This document shows positions 27,467 through 35,700 of a stretch of 64,000 bases of DNA, one piece after another. Made by a program: the position numbers and the translations under genes. Source of the DNA: Paracoccus albicereus. GTDB taxonomy: Bacteria > Pseudomonadota > Alphaproteobacteria > Rhodobacterales > Rhodobacteraceae. Numbering within the stretch: the first letter of the stretch is position 1; the number at the start of each line of letters is the position of its first letter. The DNA lies in NCBI RefSeq assembly GCF_024359525.1, contig NZ_JAKZEU010000002.1, positions 744,001 to 808,000 on the forward strand, written 5' to 3'. Below the pieces are notes generated by a model. It was not told the origin of the DNA, did not search any database, and saw only the letters and a list, made by a program, of their open reading frames with translations.

Positions 27467-27853
27467 ATGATGGTCTGCGTGGATACGGGGGTGACGATCC
27501 TGTCGGTGGCAACTTCGGCCTTTACGCTGGGGTGGAGCCATTCGGTCGAGCACACGCAATGGGTCGAGCGCTGGCAGGTCGAGGACGGGCAGTTGCACCT
27601 GATCGACGCGACGGTCCAGGGTTCCGGCGCAGGCATGACCATTCCGGACAACGCGGTCAAAGGCTCGGACGGCTGGACTTACACCGTCGATCCGCCGCTG
27701 CGCGTGCCAGAGCTTTTTCTGGCTGCGTCTGGCATGACCGATGGCGGTTGGACACTTTGCGCAAGCGAAGGCTGCCAGGAGATCGGGACCGAGGCGCAGG
27801 CAAACGGGCTGCGTATCTGGCCCGATGAGGATTGCGAGGCTTCGCCCGAGTGA
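27467..27853 (+). CDS. DUF1850 domain protein
   Basis: This 128-residue protein has the DUF1850 signature FTLGWSHSVEHTQWVERWQVE (about residues 17-37), with two late cysteines. DUF1850 proteins usually accompany TAXI-type TRAP transporters. No TAXI component is nearby; only a DctPQM-type TRAP is, on the other side of the convergent gntR. The start is uncertain: paired ATGs at 27467 and 27470 with a weak ribosome site. Confidence 0.8.
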   Translation: MMVCVDTGVTILSVATSAFTLGWSHSVEHTQWVERWQVEDGQLHLIDATVQGSGAGMTIPDNAVKGSDGWTYTVDPPLRVPELFLAASGMTDGGWTLCASEGCQEIGTEAQANGLRIWPDEDCEASPE

Positions 27854-27864
27854 CGCAAGTCCGA

Positions 27865-28518
27865 CTAGGACTGAGCAGAGCCGAACTGTGCCAGGAAGTC
27901 GGTGAAACGTTCGCCCTGAATCAGGATATGCGCGCGTTGCGCAGCCTCGGCTGCAACGGCGTCACCCGCTGCAATCGCGTTGACGATCGCGGCGTGTTCG
28001 GCCAGCGAATGATCCAGCCGTCGCGGCGCCCGCAACTGCTGGCGACGGTAGGGCGTCAGCCGCAAGTGCAAAGCCTCAGCCTGCTGGGCCAGGTACGCAT
28101 TGCGCGAACCGTGATAGATCGCGATGTGGAATGCCCGGTTGGCGCCATAATAGGCCGAAAAGTCGCCCCGTCCGGCAGAGGCTTCACATTCGGTCAGCCA
28201 GCCGCGTAAGGTCTCGATCAGGGCTGCGTCTGCGCGACGCGCGCAGAGACGCGCGCACGCGCCCTCCAGTTCGGCCATCACTTCAAACATCTCGATCACG
28301 CGCCCGATGGACGGGTTCAAGACCTGTGTGCCACGTCTTGGTTTCAGCTCGACCAGACCGGATGCCGACAGACGCTGCAGCGCTTCGCGGACCGGCGTCC
28401 GCGAGACGCCGAACCGCTCTGCCAGCGCCGGCTCTTCAAGCCGCGTACCGGGCGGCAGGACACCCTCGACAATCTCTGTCTCAAGCTGCTCGCTGATCTC
28501 ATCGGCCGCGCTGGCCAT
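27865..28518 (-). CDS. matR: GntR/FadR-family regulator of malonate operon
   Basis: This 217-residue protein has a GntR winged helix (PALAERFGVSRTPVREALQRL) and an FCD ligand domain with conserved metal/ligand residues. It is divergent from the malonate TRAP-matAB genes, as MatR is. The ATG at 28518 is preceded by GAGGAGG with five bases spacing; the GTG two codons earlier overlaps that site and is rejected. It probably represses the mat operon until malonate or malonyl-CoA is present. Confidence 0.87.
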   Translation of the reverse strand: MASAADEISEQLETEIVEGVLPPGTRLEEPALAERFGVSRTPVREALQRLSASGLVELKPRRGTQVLNPSIGRVIEMFEVMAELEGACARLCARRADAALIETLRGWLTECEASAGRGDFSAYYGANRAFHIAIYHGSRNAYLAQQAEALHLRLTPYRRQQLRAPRRLDHSLAEHAAIVNAIAAGDAVAAEAAQRAHILIQGERFTDFLAQFGSAQS

Positions 28519-28551
28519 CGCCACCTCCTCGTGTGTGCATAATTATTGCTT

Positions 28552-28561
28552 GTGTATACAC
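28552..28561. promoter_or_regulatory. GntR (MatR) operator candidate
   Basis: GTGTATACAC is a perfect palindrome in the divergent gap between matR and the TRAP genes. Its GTATAC core matches the TTGTATACAA-type operator known for MatR/FCD regulators of malonate operons. Confidence 0.6.
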
Positions 28562-28643
28562 GGAAGTCGAGCGACAATCCGCGGCGGAGGATGGCACCTG
28601 CCTTTGCGCGGGCGTCGAGAGGACAATAGAGGAGGAGACAACG

Positions 28644-29630
28644 ATGAAATCGACATGGTGTGCCCTGTTGGCACTGAGCGTGGCGCTGCCCGCAACCGCG
28701 GGGGCCGAGGTGCTAAAGGCCAGCCACCAGTTCCCGGGTGGAAAGGGTGATGCACGCGACGAAATGGTGCAGATGATCGCGAAGGACGTCGCCGATGCAG
28801 GCGTAGATCTTGAGATCCGCGTCTATCCGGGCGAGTCGCTTTACAAGGCGCGCGAACAGTGGAGCGCGCTGACCTCGGGCCAGCTGGACATGACGTCATT
28901 CCCGCTGGACTATGCCGCGGGTCGGGTGCCGCAGTTCAGCGTCACGCTGATGCCGGGGCTGGTGAAGAACCATGAACGCGCCGCGCGTCTGAACGATTCG
29001 CCCTTCATGGAAACCATCCACGGGCTGATCGAGGAGAACGGCGCGCTGGTCCTGTCGGACGCCTGGCTCGCCGGCGGCTTCGTCAGCAAGCAGAACTGCA
29101 TCACCTCGCCCGAGACGATCTCGGGGCAGGTGACGCGCGCGGCCGGGCCTGCCTTCGAGCAGATGCTGGTCGGTGCCGGGGCGTCGATTTCTTCGATGCC
29201 GTCGTCGGAAATCTACACCGGCATGCAGACCGGGGTTCTGGATGCGGCCAACACCTCGTCGGGCTCGATGGTCAGCTACCGGTTGTTCGAGCAGGCCGAA
29301 TGCCTAACCGCTCCGGGCGAAAACGCGCTGTGGTTCATGTACGAACCGGTCCTGATCTCGAAGCAGAAGTTCGAGCGTCTGACGCCGGAGCAGCAACAGG
29401 CGCTGATGGATGCGGGTCAGCGGGCCGAAGACTGGTTCGCCGAACAGGCAGCGGGTCTGGACACCAAGATGATCGAGACGTTCGAACAGGCCGGTGTCGA
29501 AGTGGCCGAAATGACGCCCGAGAATTTCGATGCCTGGCTCGCGATCGCTCAGGACACCTCGTACAAGGTCTTCGCCGATGAGGTCGATGGCGGCAAGGAA
29601 CTGATCGATCAGGCGCTGGCGGTCGAATGA
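28644..29630 (+). CDS. TRAP transporter solute-binding subunit, malonate
   Basis: This 328-residue periplasmic DctP-family binding protein has a signal peptide (cleaved near ATAGA). The QVTRAAGPAFEQML and GMQTGVLDAAN regions are conserved in the family. GGAGGAG precedes the ATG. It is first of a five-gene operon ending in malonyl-CoA enzymes, so malonate is the likely ligand. Confidence 0.92.
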   Translation: MKSTWCALLALSVALPATAGAEVLKASHQFPGGKGDARDEMVQMIAKDVADAGVDLEIRVYPGESLYKAREQWSALTSGQLDMTSFPLDYAAGRVPQFSVTLMPGLVKNHERAARLNDSPFMETIHGLIEENGALVLSDAWLAGGFVSKQNCITSPETISGQVTRAAGPAFEQMLVGAGASISSMPSSEIYTGMQTGVLDAANTSSGSMVSYRLFEQAECLTAPGENALWFMYEPVLISKQKFERLTPEQQQALMDAGQRAEDWFAEQAAGLDTKMIETFEQAGVEVAEMTPENFDAWLAIAQDTSYKVFADEVDGGKELIDQALAVE

Positions 29631-29661
29631 GCCGCACCCTCAAAATAGGACGGGGGCCGCG

Positions 29662-30210
29662 ATGAGCGGCATCCTGCGAATCCTGAACAGCCTGGCCAAG
29701 CTCAGCGGCGTTCTTGCCATGATGCTGCTTGCCGCTGCGACGCTGGTCGTCACGCAGATGGTCTTTTCGCGCTACATCCTCGGCGCATCGACCGTCTGGC
29801 AGACCGAATTTGTAATCTATGCGACGACCGCCGCGATGATGCTGGGCAGCCCCTATGTCCTTGCGCTGAAGGGCCATGTCGGAGTCGATCTGCTCGTCGA
29901 GGCCGCAGGTCCCGGACTGCGACGCGTCTTCGCGCTGATCTCGGGCCTCGCCTCGCTGGCCTTTGTCGGGGCGCTGGCCTGGTCTGGGTTCGAGTTTCTT
30001 TACCACGCCGCCTCGCGCGGCTGGACCACGGACACGATCTGGGCCCTGCCCCTATGGATCCCGTTCTGGCCCGTTCCCTTCGCAATGGCGCTGATGGCGC
30101 TGCAACTGATCCTGCAGACGCTGATCGCGCTGACCGGCGGCGAGCTTGAGGTCGAAGGTCCGGTCTCGGCCGGTACGGTCACGGGCGATATGCCTGAAGG
30201 AGGTCGCTGA
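29662..30210 (+). CDS. TRAP transporter small permease (DctQ), malonate
   Basis: This 182-residue protein has four hydrophobic segments typical of DctQ, with FSRYILGASTVWQTEFVIY in the first half. Its stop overlaps the dctM start (TGATG). It assists the large subunit in sodium-driven uptake. Confidence 0.92.
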   Translation: MSGILRILNSLAKLSGVLAMMLLAAATLVVTQMVFSRYILGASTVWQTEFVIYATTAAMMLGSPYVLALKGHVGVDLLVEAAGPGLRRVFALISGLASLAFVGALAWSGFEFLYHAASRGWTTDTIWALPLWIPFWPVPFAMALMALQLILQTLIALTGGELEVEGPVSAGTVTGDMPEGGR

Positions 30211-31526
30211 TGTCGCCATCCATGGCAGGGATCGCCGTCCTCGTGACGATGCTGGTCCTTCTGGGCGCAGGCACGCCTATCGCATTTGCACTGGGCTTCG
30301 TCGCCGTAGCGGCGTTGGTCCTGTCCGAAGGCTTCGGTGCCATCGGTGGCATGTCCGAGACGTTCTTTGCCGGGCTCGCCAATTTCGGCATGGTCTCGGT
30401 CCCCATGTTCATCCTGATGGGCGCGGCCGTGGCGTCGAGCCCGGCAGGCAAGGACCTTTACGAAGCGCTGGACCGCTGGCTCTACCGCGTGCCGGGCGGG
30501 ATGGTGATGTCGAATATCGGCGCCTGCGGGTTGTTCGCGGCGCTGTCGGGCAGCAGCCCCGCCACCTGCGCCGCGATCGGCAAGATGGGCATCCCCGAGA
30601 TGACCAGCCGCGGTTACCCGAATTCGCTTGCGGCAGGGTCCATCGCGGCCGGCGGGACGCTGGGCATCCTGATCCCGCCTTCCGTCACGATGATCGTCTA
30701 CGGCATCTCCACCGAAACATCGATCGGGCGGCTGTTCCTCGCCGGTCTCGTGCCAGGCCTGATGCTGGTCGTCCTGTTCATGGCCTGGGCCTTGTTCGAT
30801 TGCTGGCGCAAGGGCATCGCGCTTGGCGACGTCACCCGACGCTACTCGCTGGCCGAGCGGCTGGAAAACCTGCCTCGCGTCCTGCCCTTCCTGCTGATCG
30901 TCGCGGCGATCCTGTTCGTCCTTTACGGCGGCGTCGCCACGCCGTCCGAGGCCGCGGGCACGGGCGCGCTGATCTGCATCCTGCTGGTCGCGATCATCTA
31001 CCGGATGTGGCGCGCGGGACCGATGGTCGCGATCTTCCGCGACACGATCCGCGAGGCGGTGATGATCATGCTGATCATCGGCGCGGCGGAACTGTTCGCC
31101 TTCGCGTTGTCATCGCTTTACATCACCCAGACCGTGGCAGGCGGGATTGCCGGGCTCGAGGTCAATCGCTGGATCCTGCTCATCATCATCCAGCTGTTCC
31201 TGCTGGTTGCGGGCTTCTTCCTTCCGCCGGTCGCGATCATCCTGATGTCGGCGCCGATCCTGATGCCGATCCTCGATTCCGCGGGTTTCGATCCGTACTG
31301 GTTCGCGGTCATGCTGACGATCAACATGGAGATCGGGCTGATCACGCCACCGGTGGGCCTGAACCTCTACGTCATTAACGGGATCGCGCCGCAGATCACC
31401 CTGCGAGAGATCCTGATGGGCTCGCTGCCCTTCGTGGGGATGATGATCCTGGGCATGGTGCTGCTGGCGCTGTTTCCGCAGATCGCGCTGTTCTTGCCGA
31501 ACCTGATCATGGGGCCTGCGCTGTGA
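30210..31526 (+). CDS. TRAP transporter large permease (DctM), malonate
   Basis: This 438-residue inner-membrane protein has about twelve hydrophobic segments; GTLGILIPPSVTMIVYG and NMEIGLITPPVGLNLYV are DctM signatures. GGAGG precedes the start. Its stop overlaps the GTG start of matA (GTGA). Confidence 0.95.
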   Translation: MSPSMAGIAVLVTMLVLLGAGTPIAFALGFVAVAALVLSEGFGAIGGMSETFFAGLANFGMVSVPMFILMGAAVASSPAGKDLYEALDRWLYRVPGGMVMSNIGACGLFAALSGSSPATCAAIGKMGIPEMTSRGYPNSLAAGSIAAGGTLGILIPPSVTMIVYGISTETSIGRLFLAGLVPGLMLVVLFMAWALFDCWRKGIALGDVTRRYSLAERLENLPRVLPFLLIVAAILFVLYGGVATPSEAAGTGALICILLVAIIYRMWRAGPMVAIFRDTIREAVMIMLIIGAAELFAFALSSLYITQTVAGGIAGLEVNRWILLIIIQLFLLVAGFFLPPVAIILMSAPILMPILDSAGFDPYWFAVMLTINMEIGLITPPVGLNLYVINGIAPQITLREILMGSLPFVGMMILGMVLLALFPQIALFLPNLIMGPAL

Positions 31527-32845
31527 CGCTGACCGCACAGATCGTCGATCGGCTCAGCAGCCTCGTCGTCGGTTCGGGCTGGCGTCGCGGTAAGCCTGCA
31601 CCCTCGACCGCGCCCGAGGCGCTGATCGAGGCCGCGCGCGCCCTGCCCGGCCTGCATTCCGAGACCCGCGTCGGGGCCGTCGCGGCAGAGATCCTCGCGG
31701 GCTATGGGGCACTGGACGATGATGCCAAGCGAGCCTTCTTCGCGGGGCTGCGGGACCATTTCGACCCGGATCACGGCGCGCTGGCCAAGGCTGCGCGTCG
31801 GTGGCTGGACAATGGCGGTCCGGGCGATCTGGAAAGCCTGTCGCGTATGGCAGAGCCGCCGCGGCAAGAGCTTCTGCGCCGGCTGAACACCGCACCGGGC
31901 GGCACCGCCCGGCTGGTGTCGATGCGCGCCGACCTGCTGCGCCTGACCGGGCGCGACAAGGCCTTCGCCCGCGTCGATGCCGATTTCCGCCACCTGCTGC
32001 GATCCTGGTTCAATCGTGGCTTTCTGCAACTGGTGCGGATCGACTGGCACAGCCCTGCCTTCCTGCTGGAAAAGCTGATCGAATACGAGGCTGTCCACGA
32101 AATACGCGATTTCCGCGACCTCCAGCGCCGCGTGCTGCCGGTGGATCGACGCTGCTATGCGTTCATGCATCCCGCGATGCCCGACGAGCCGCTGATCTTC
32201 GTCGAGGTGGCATTGACGGACGATCTGCCCGGATCGGTGCAGGCGCTGATCGACGAACACCGCGCGCCGATCGCGGCAGAGGATGCCGACACCGCCGTCT
32301 TCTATTCGATCTCGAATTGCCAGGCCGGACTGGCCGGGATCAGTTTCGGTAATCTGCTGATCAAGAACGTCGTCGCGGAACTGTCGCGCGAGCTGCCCGA
32401 TCTCACGACCTTCGTCACGCTCTCACCGATCCCCGGCCTGCGTGCCTGGCTGGACGAGCGGGCAGCGGCCGGCGAAGTCGCGATCGCGGCGCTTCTGGCC
32501 GATCCCCAGCCCGTCTCGCTGGTCGCGCAGACATCGCGGTATCTGCTGCTAGCCAAGGACAGCAAGGGCCGCCCCCGCGATCCCGTGGCCCGCTTCCATC
32601 TGGGCAACGGCGCAGAGGCGCATCGCGTCATCGCGGGCGCCGACACGTCAGACCGCGGCACGAAGCAAAGCCTGGGAATGATGGTCAACTACCTCTACGA
32701 CCGCCGCCGGATCGAGGCACAGCACGATGCCTTTACCGAGACCGGCGTGATCGCCGCGCCCAAGCGCCTGCAGGATCTGGCGCGCAAGACAGAGGCCGAG
32801 GCGGAACTGCCCGCAAAGGCCGGCAAGACGGACAGCAAGACATGA
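31523..32845 (+). CDS. matA: Malonyl-CoA decarboxylase
   Basis: This 440-residue enzyme converts malonyl-CoA to acetyl-CoA and CO2. The family signatures HPAMPDEPLIFVEVALT (about residues 214-230) and YSISNCQAGLAGISFGNLLI (about 259-278) are intact, including the catalytic Ser/His region. GTG start in a GTGA overlap with dctM; the stop overlaps matB (ATGA). Acting after MatB it drains imported malonate to acetyl-CoA. Confidence 0.95.
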   Translation: MTLTAQIVDRLSSLVVGSGWRRGKPAPSTAPEALIEAARALPGLHSETRVGAVAAEILAGYGALDDDAKRAFFAGLRDHFDPDHGALAKAARRWLDNGGPGDLESLSRMAEPPRQELLRRLNTAPGGTARLVSMRADLLRLTGRDKAFARVDADFRHLLRSWFNRGFLQLVRIDWHSPAFLLEKLIEYEAVHEIRDFRDLQRRVLPVDRRCYAFMHPAMPDEPLIFVEVALTDDLPGSVQALIDEHRAPIAAEDADTAVFYSISNCQAGLAGISFGNLLIKNVVAELSRELPDLTTFVTLSPIPGLRAWLDERAAAGEVAIAALLADPQPVSLVAQTSRYLLLAKDSKGRPRDPVARFHLGNGAEAHRVIAGADTSDRGTKQSLGMMVNYLYDRRRIEAQHDAFTETGVIAAPKRLQDLARKTEAEAELPAKAGKTDSKT

Positions 32846-34350
32846 CGAACAGCCTTTTCGACGCATTGATGGGCGATCACCGTGGCTCGGACCGCGATTT
32901 CCTGATCCTGCCAGATGGCGCCACGCTGACCTACGGCGACATCGACCGGATGTCGGCGAGGCTCGCAAACCTACTGGTGGCCGAAGGTGTCGCGCCGGGC
33001 GATCGGGTCGCCGTTCAGGTCGAGAAGTCGCCCGAGGCGCTCGCGCTGTTTCTCGCCACGATCCGGGCGGGCGCCGTCTTTCTACCGTTGAACACCGCCT
33101 ACACCCCGGCCGAGATCGCCTATTTCATCAAGGATGCCGAACCAGCGTTCGTTGTCTGCGATCCCGCCCGAGCGGAACGTCGCGATGATTTCATGTCTGC
33201 GGGCGCACCCCTTCTGACGCTGGCGACCGACGGCACTGGCAGCCTGACCGAACGCGCCACCAACCAGTCCGAGCAGCACGATCCGGTCGCGCGGGCAGAC
33301 GAGGATCTGGCGGCGATCCTGTACACGTCAGGGACGACCGGACGCTCGAAAGGCGCGATGCTGAGCCACCATAACCTCGCCTCGAACGCGGACACGCTGG
33401 CGGAGGCTTGGCACTTCACCGAAGACGACGTGCTGCTGCACGCGCTGCCCATCTTTCATACGCATGGCCTCTTCGTCGCCTCGAACGTGGTGATGCGGAC
33501 GGGCGGGCGGATGATCTGGCTGCCCAAGTTCGACGCGGACACCGTGATCCGCCTTCTGCCGCAAGCGACCGCGATGATGGGGGTGCCGACCTTCTACACC
33601 CGCCTTCTGGATCATCCCGACTTCACCCGCGATCTGGTCGCAAATATACGGCTTTTCACGTCTGGCAGCGCGCCCTTGCTAGCAGAGACTCACCGTGCCT
33701 TCGAGGACCGCATCGGTCACCGCATCCTGGAACGCTACGGCATGACCGAGACGAACATGAACACCTCCAACCCCTACGATGGCGAGCGCCGTGCCGGCAC
33801 GGTGGGCTTTCCGCTGCCGGGCGTAGATCTGCGCATCACCGCCGAAGACGGGACTGAGGTCGCGCAAGGCGAGATCGGCCAGATCGAAGTGCGCGGTGAT
33901 AACGTCTTCATGGGCTACTGGCGGATGCCTGAAAAGACCGCCGAGGAGCTTGGCACGGACGGTTGGTTCAAGACCGGCGATCTCGGGATGGTCGATCCCG
34001 ACGGGTATGTCGTGATCGTCGGACGGGGCAAGGATCTGATCATCTCGGGCGGGTTCAACATCTATCCGAAAGAGGTCGAGTTGCTGATCGACGAGATGCC
34101 AGGCGTTCTGGAAAGCGCCGTCATCGGCGTCCCGCATCCCGATTTCGGCGAAGGCGTGGTGGCCGTCGTGGCACGCGGAAGAGAGACCGAGCCTGATCCC
34201 GACGCGATCGTTGCGGGCCTCTCCGACCGGTTGGCAAAATTCAAGCAGCCCAAACGCGTCATCGTGCTGGATGAATTGCCGCGCAACGCGATGGGCAAGG
34301 TCCAGAAGGCCGCCTTGCGCGCCGACTACGCGGACCTGTTCACCAGCTGA
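32842..34350 (+). CDS. matB: Malonyl-CoA synthetase
   Basis: This 502-residue ANL-superfamily ligase activates malonate to malonyl-CoA with ATP. The P-loop YTSGTTGRSKGAM, ERYGMTETNMN, the hinge KTGDLG and the catalytic lysine in PRNAMGKVQK are present. It is last in the malonate operon, coupled to matA by ATGA. Confidence 0.95.
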   Translation: MTNSLFDALMGDHRGSDRDFLILPDGATLTYGDIDRMSARLANLLVAEGVAPGDRVAVQVEKSPEALALFLATIRAGAVFLPLNTAYTPAEIAYFIKDAEPAFVVCDPARAERRDDFMSAGAPLLTLATDGTGSLTERATNQSEQHDPVARADEDLAAILYTSGTTGRSKGAMLSHHNLASNADTLAEAWHFTEDDVLLHALPIFHTHGLFVASNVVMRTGGRMIWLPKFDADTVIRLLPQATAMMGVPTFYTRLLDHPDFTRDLVANIRLFTSGSAPLLAETHRAFEDRIGHRILERYGMTETNMNTSNPYDGERRAGTVGFPLPGVDLRITAEDGTEVAQGEIGQIEVRGDNVFMGYWRMPEKTAEELGTDGWFKTGDLGMVDPDGYVVIVGRGKDLIISGGFNIYPKEVELLIDEMPGVLESAVIGVPHPDFGEGVVAVVARGRETEPDPDAIVAGLSDRLAKFKQPKRVIVLDELPRNAMGKVQKAALRADYADLFTS

Positions 34351-34608
34351 ACCCATCGACGTCGAGCCGTAGCCTGCGAAGCTGCAGATCCTCTTGAGGT
34401 CTGGAGTCGTCCTATTTTTCGGCGCTGTTCACCTTTTCTGTTAGCGCCTGATTTACAGGGATATTATTTTTATCTCATCCTCTGTTATTTTTTTTAGAGA
34501 CAGCGTTACTAATAAATCATTGTCTTATTCACACGAGACGGTTGACTCGAATCGCGACATGCAACCATTTTTGTAAATCCAATCCGATTTCAGGGTCTTG
34601 GACGTCTC
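34351..34608 (+). promoter_or_regulatory. AT-rich leader upstream of EAD1-protease operon
   Basis: This 258-base gap separates matB from the EAD1-trypsin gene. Its middle part (about 34430-34585) is much more AT-rich than anything around it, with long T-runs near 34465-34495. It probably carries the promoter of the four-gene cassette, but no confident -35/-10 pair or operator could be picked out. Confidence 0.5.
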
Positions 34609-35697
34609 ATGAGTGATTTGTCGCCGGACGATGCTGTTCGTTTGTCCAAGAGCCTTTCGCAGGCAGTTGACCTGCACGATCTGGAACAATTCGTCTGGCA
34701 GGCGACCGGCGACCGACTTTTTGTCGAATATGTCGGCCCCGGCCTTCCGTTGCGCAAAACGCTCGATCGACTGATCGAGGCTCTGGAACAGGACGGTACG
34801 ACCGAACGCCTGGTGCAGGTCGTCTGGCGCGAGCGTCCGTTCAAGGCCGATCTGCGCCAGGTTCTCGCAGAGCTTTACCCCAATGTCGCGCAGACTGGCG
34901 CTGTCCCCAGCCCCGTCTTCGAGCTGCAATCCGGGGGCACGCCGCAGCAAGACGCACCACCACCGACGGCACCTGGATTGCAGCGGTTGATCCGGCCCAA
35001 ATTGAAACAACTCGATATCCGGGCCTGGTACGACCGCATGGGCAAACTGATGCGCCAGGTCTGCCGCATCGAATTCGATCAGACAGGCGTCGGAACCGGC
35101 TTTCTTGTCGGCGACGGACGCGTTTTGACGAACTGGCACGTCGTCGACCAGATCCGCAGCCTTGGCGGCGCCGACCGGATGGCGGTGCGCTTCGACTATC
35201 ACAAGGGCGCCGACGGGGACGAGCCGGGCGAGGTCATGGCGGTGCGAGAGGTGCTGGACGAACGACCCTGTGCGCCCAGCGAGATCGCAGGCCAAGCCGA
35301 TGCCGAACCCGGCCCGGACGATCTGGATTACGCGCTGCTGTCACTGGACAAGCCGACTGGGGATCGCGGTTGGATCACGCTGCGCCAGCCCCCGCCCGTC
35401 GCGAAGGACGATCCGATCGTGATCGTGCAGCATCCCCAGGCCGCGACGATGAAATTTGCGCTCGACGACAGCGCGGTGGAAGGGTTCGTGCATCAGAACC
35501 GGCGTCTACGCTATCGCACCAACACCGAAGGTGGCTCGTCCGGATCGCCCTGCTTCAACTGGGATCTCGACCTGGTCGCCCTGCATCATTTGGGCGATCC
35601 GACCCTGACCGATCCGCAATACAATCAAGGGATTCCGATCGGCCTGGTGCTCGACAGCCTGAATGCGCGCGTTCCCGGCGCGATCGCTGAGGCCTAG
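34609..35697 (+). CDS. EAD1-like domain fused to trypsin-like serine protease
   Basis: This 362-residue cytoplasmic protein has no signal peptide. Residues 1-90 form a small helical domain resembling effector-associated domain 1 (EAD1), with DLHDLEQFVWQATG and a final RPFKADLRQVLAEL. A proline-rich linker (92-122) follows. Residues 150-355 are a chymotrypsin-fold protease with His177 (NWHVVD), Asp240 (DDLDYALL) and Ser311 in GGSSGSP, so the triad appears complete. EADs mediate homotypic recruitment in bacterial conflict systems. No NTPase partner is adjacent. It is first in a four-gene unit, with three bases to the next gene. The ribosome site is weak. Confidence 0.85.
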   Translation: MSDLSPDDAVRLSKSLSQAVDLHDLEQFVWQATGDRLFVEYVGPGLPLRKTLDRLIEALEQDGTTERLVQVVWRERPFKADLRQVLAELYPNVAQTGAVPSPVFELQSGGTPQQDAPPPTAPGLQRLIRPKLKQLDIRAWYDRMGKLMRQVCRIEFDQTGVGTGFLVGDGRVLTNWHVVDQIRSLGGADRMAVRFDYHKGADGDEPGEVMAVREVLDERPCAPSEIAGQADAEPGPDDLDYALLSLDKPTGDRGWITLRQPPPVAKDDPIVIVQHPQAATMKFALDDSAVEGFVHQNRRLRYRTNTEGGSSGSPCFNWDLDLVALHHLGDPTLTDPQYNQGIPIGLVLDSLNARVPGAIAEA

Positions 35698-35700
35698 GCG

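Noticed and set aside
34386..34419. Possible terminator after matB
   Set aside because: The stem (AGATCCTC/GAGGTCT) needs a bulge and a very short loop, and the T-run lies about 10 bases away; too weak to call.
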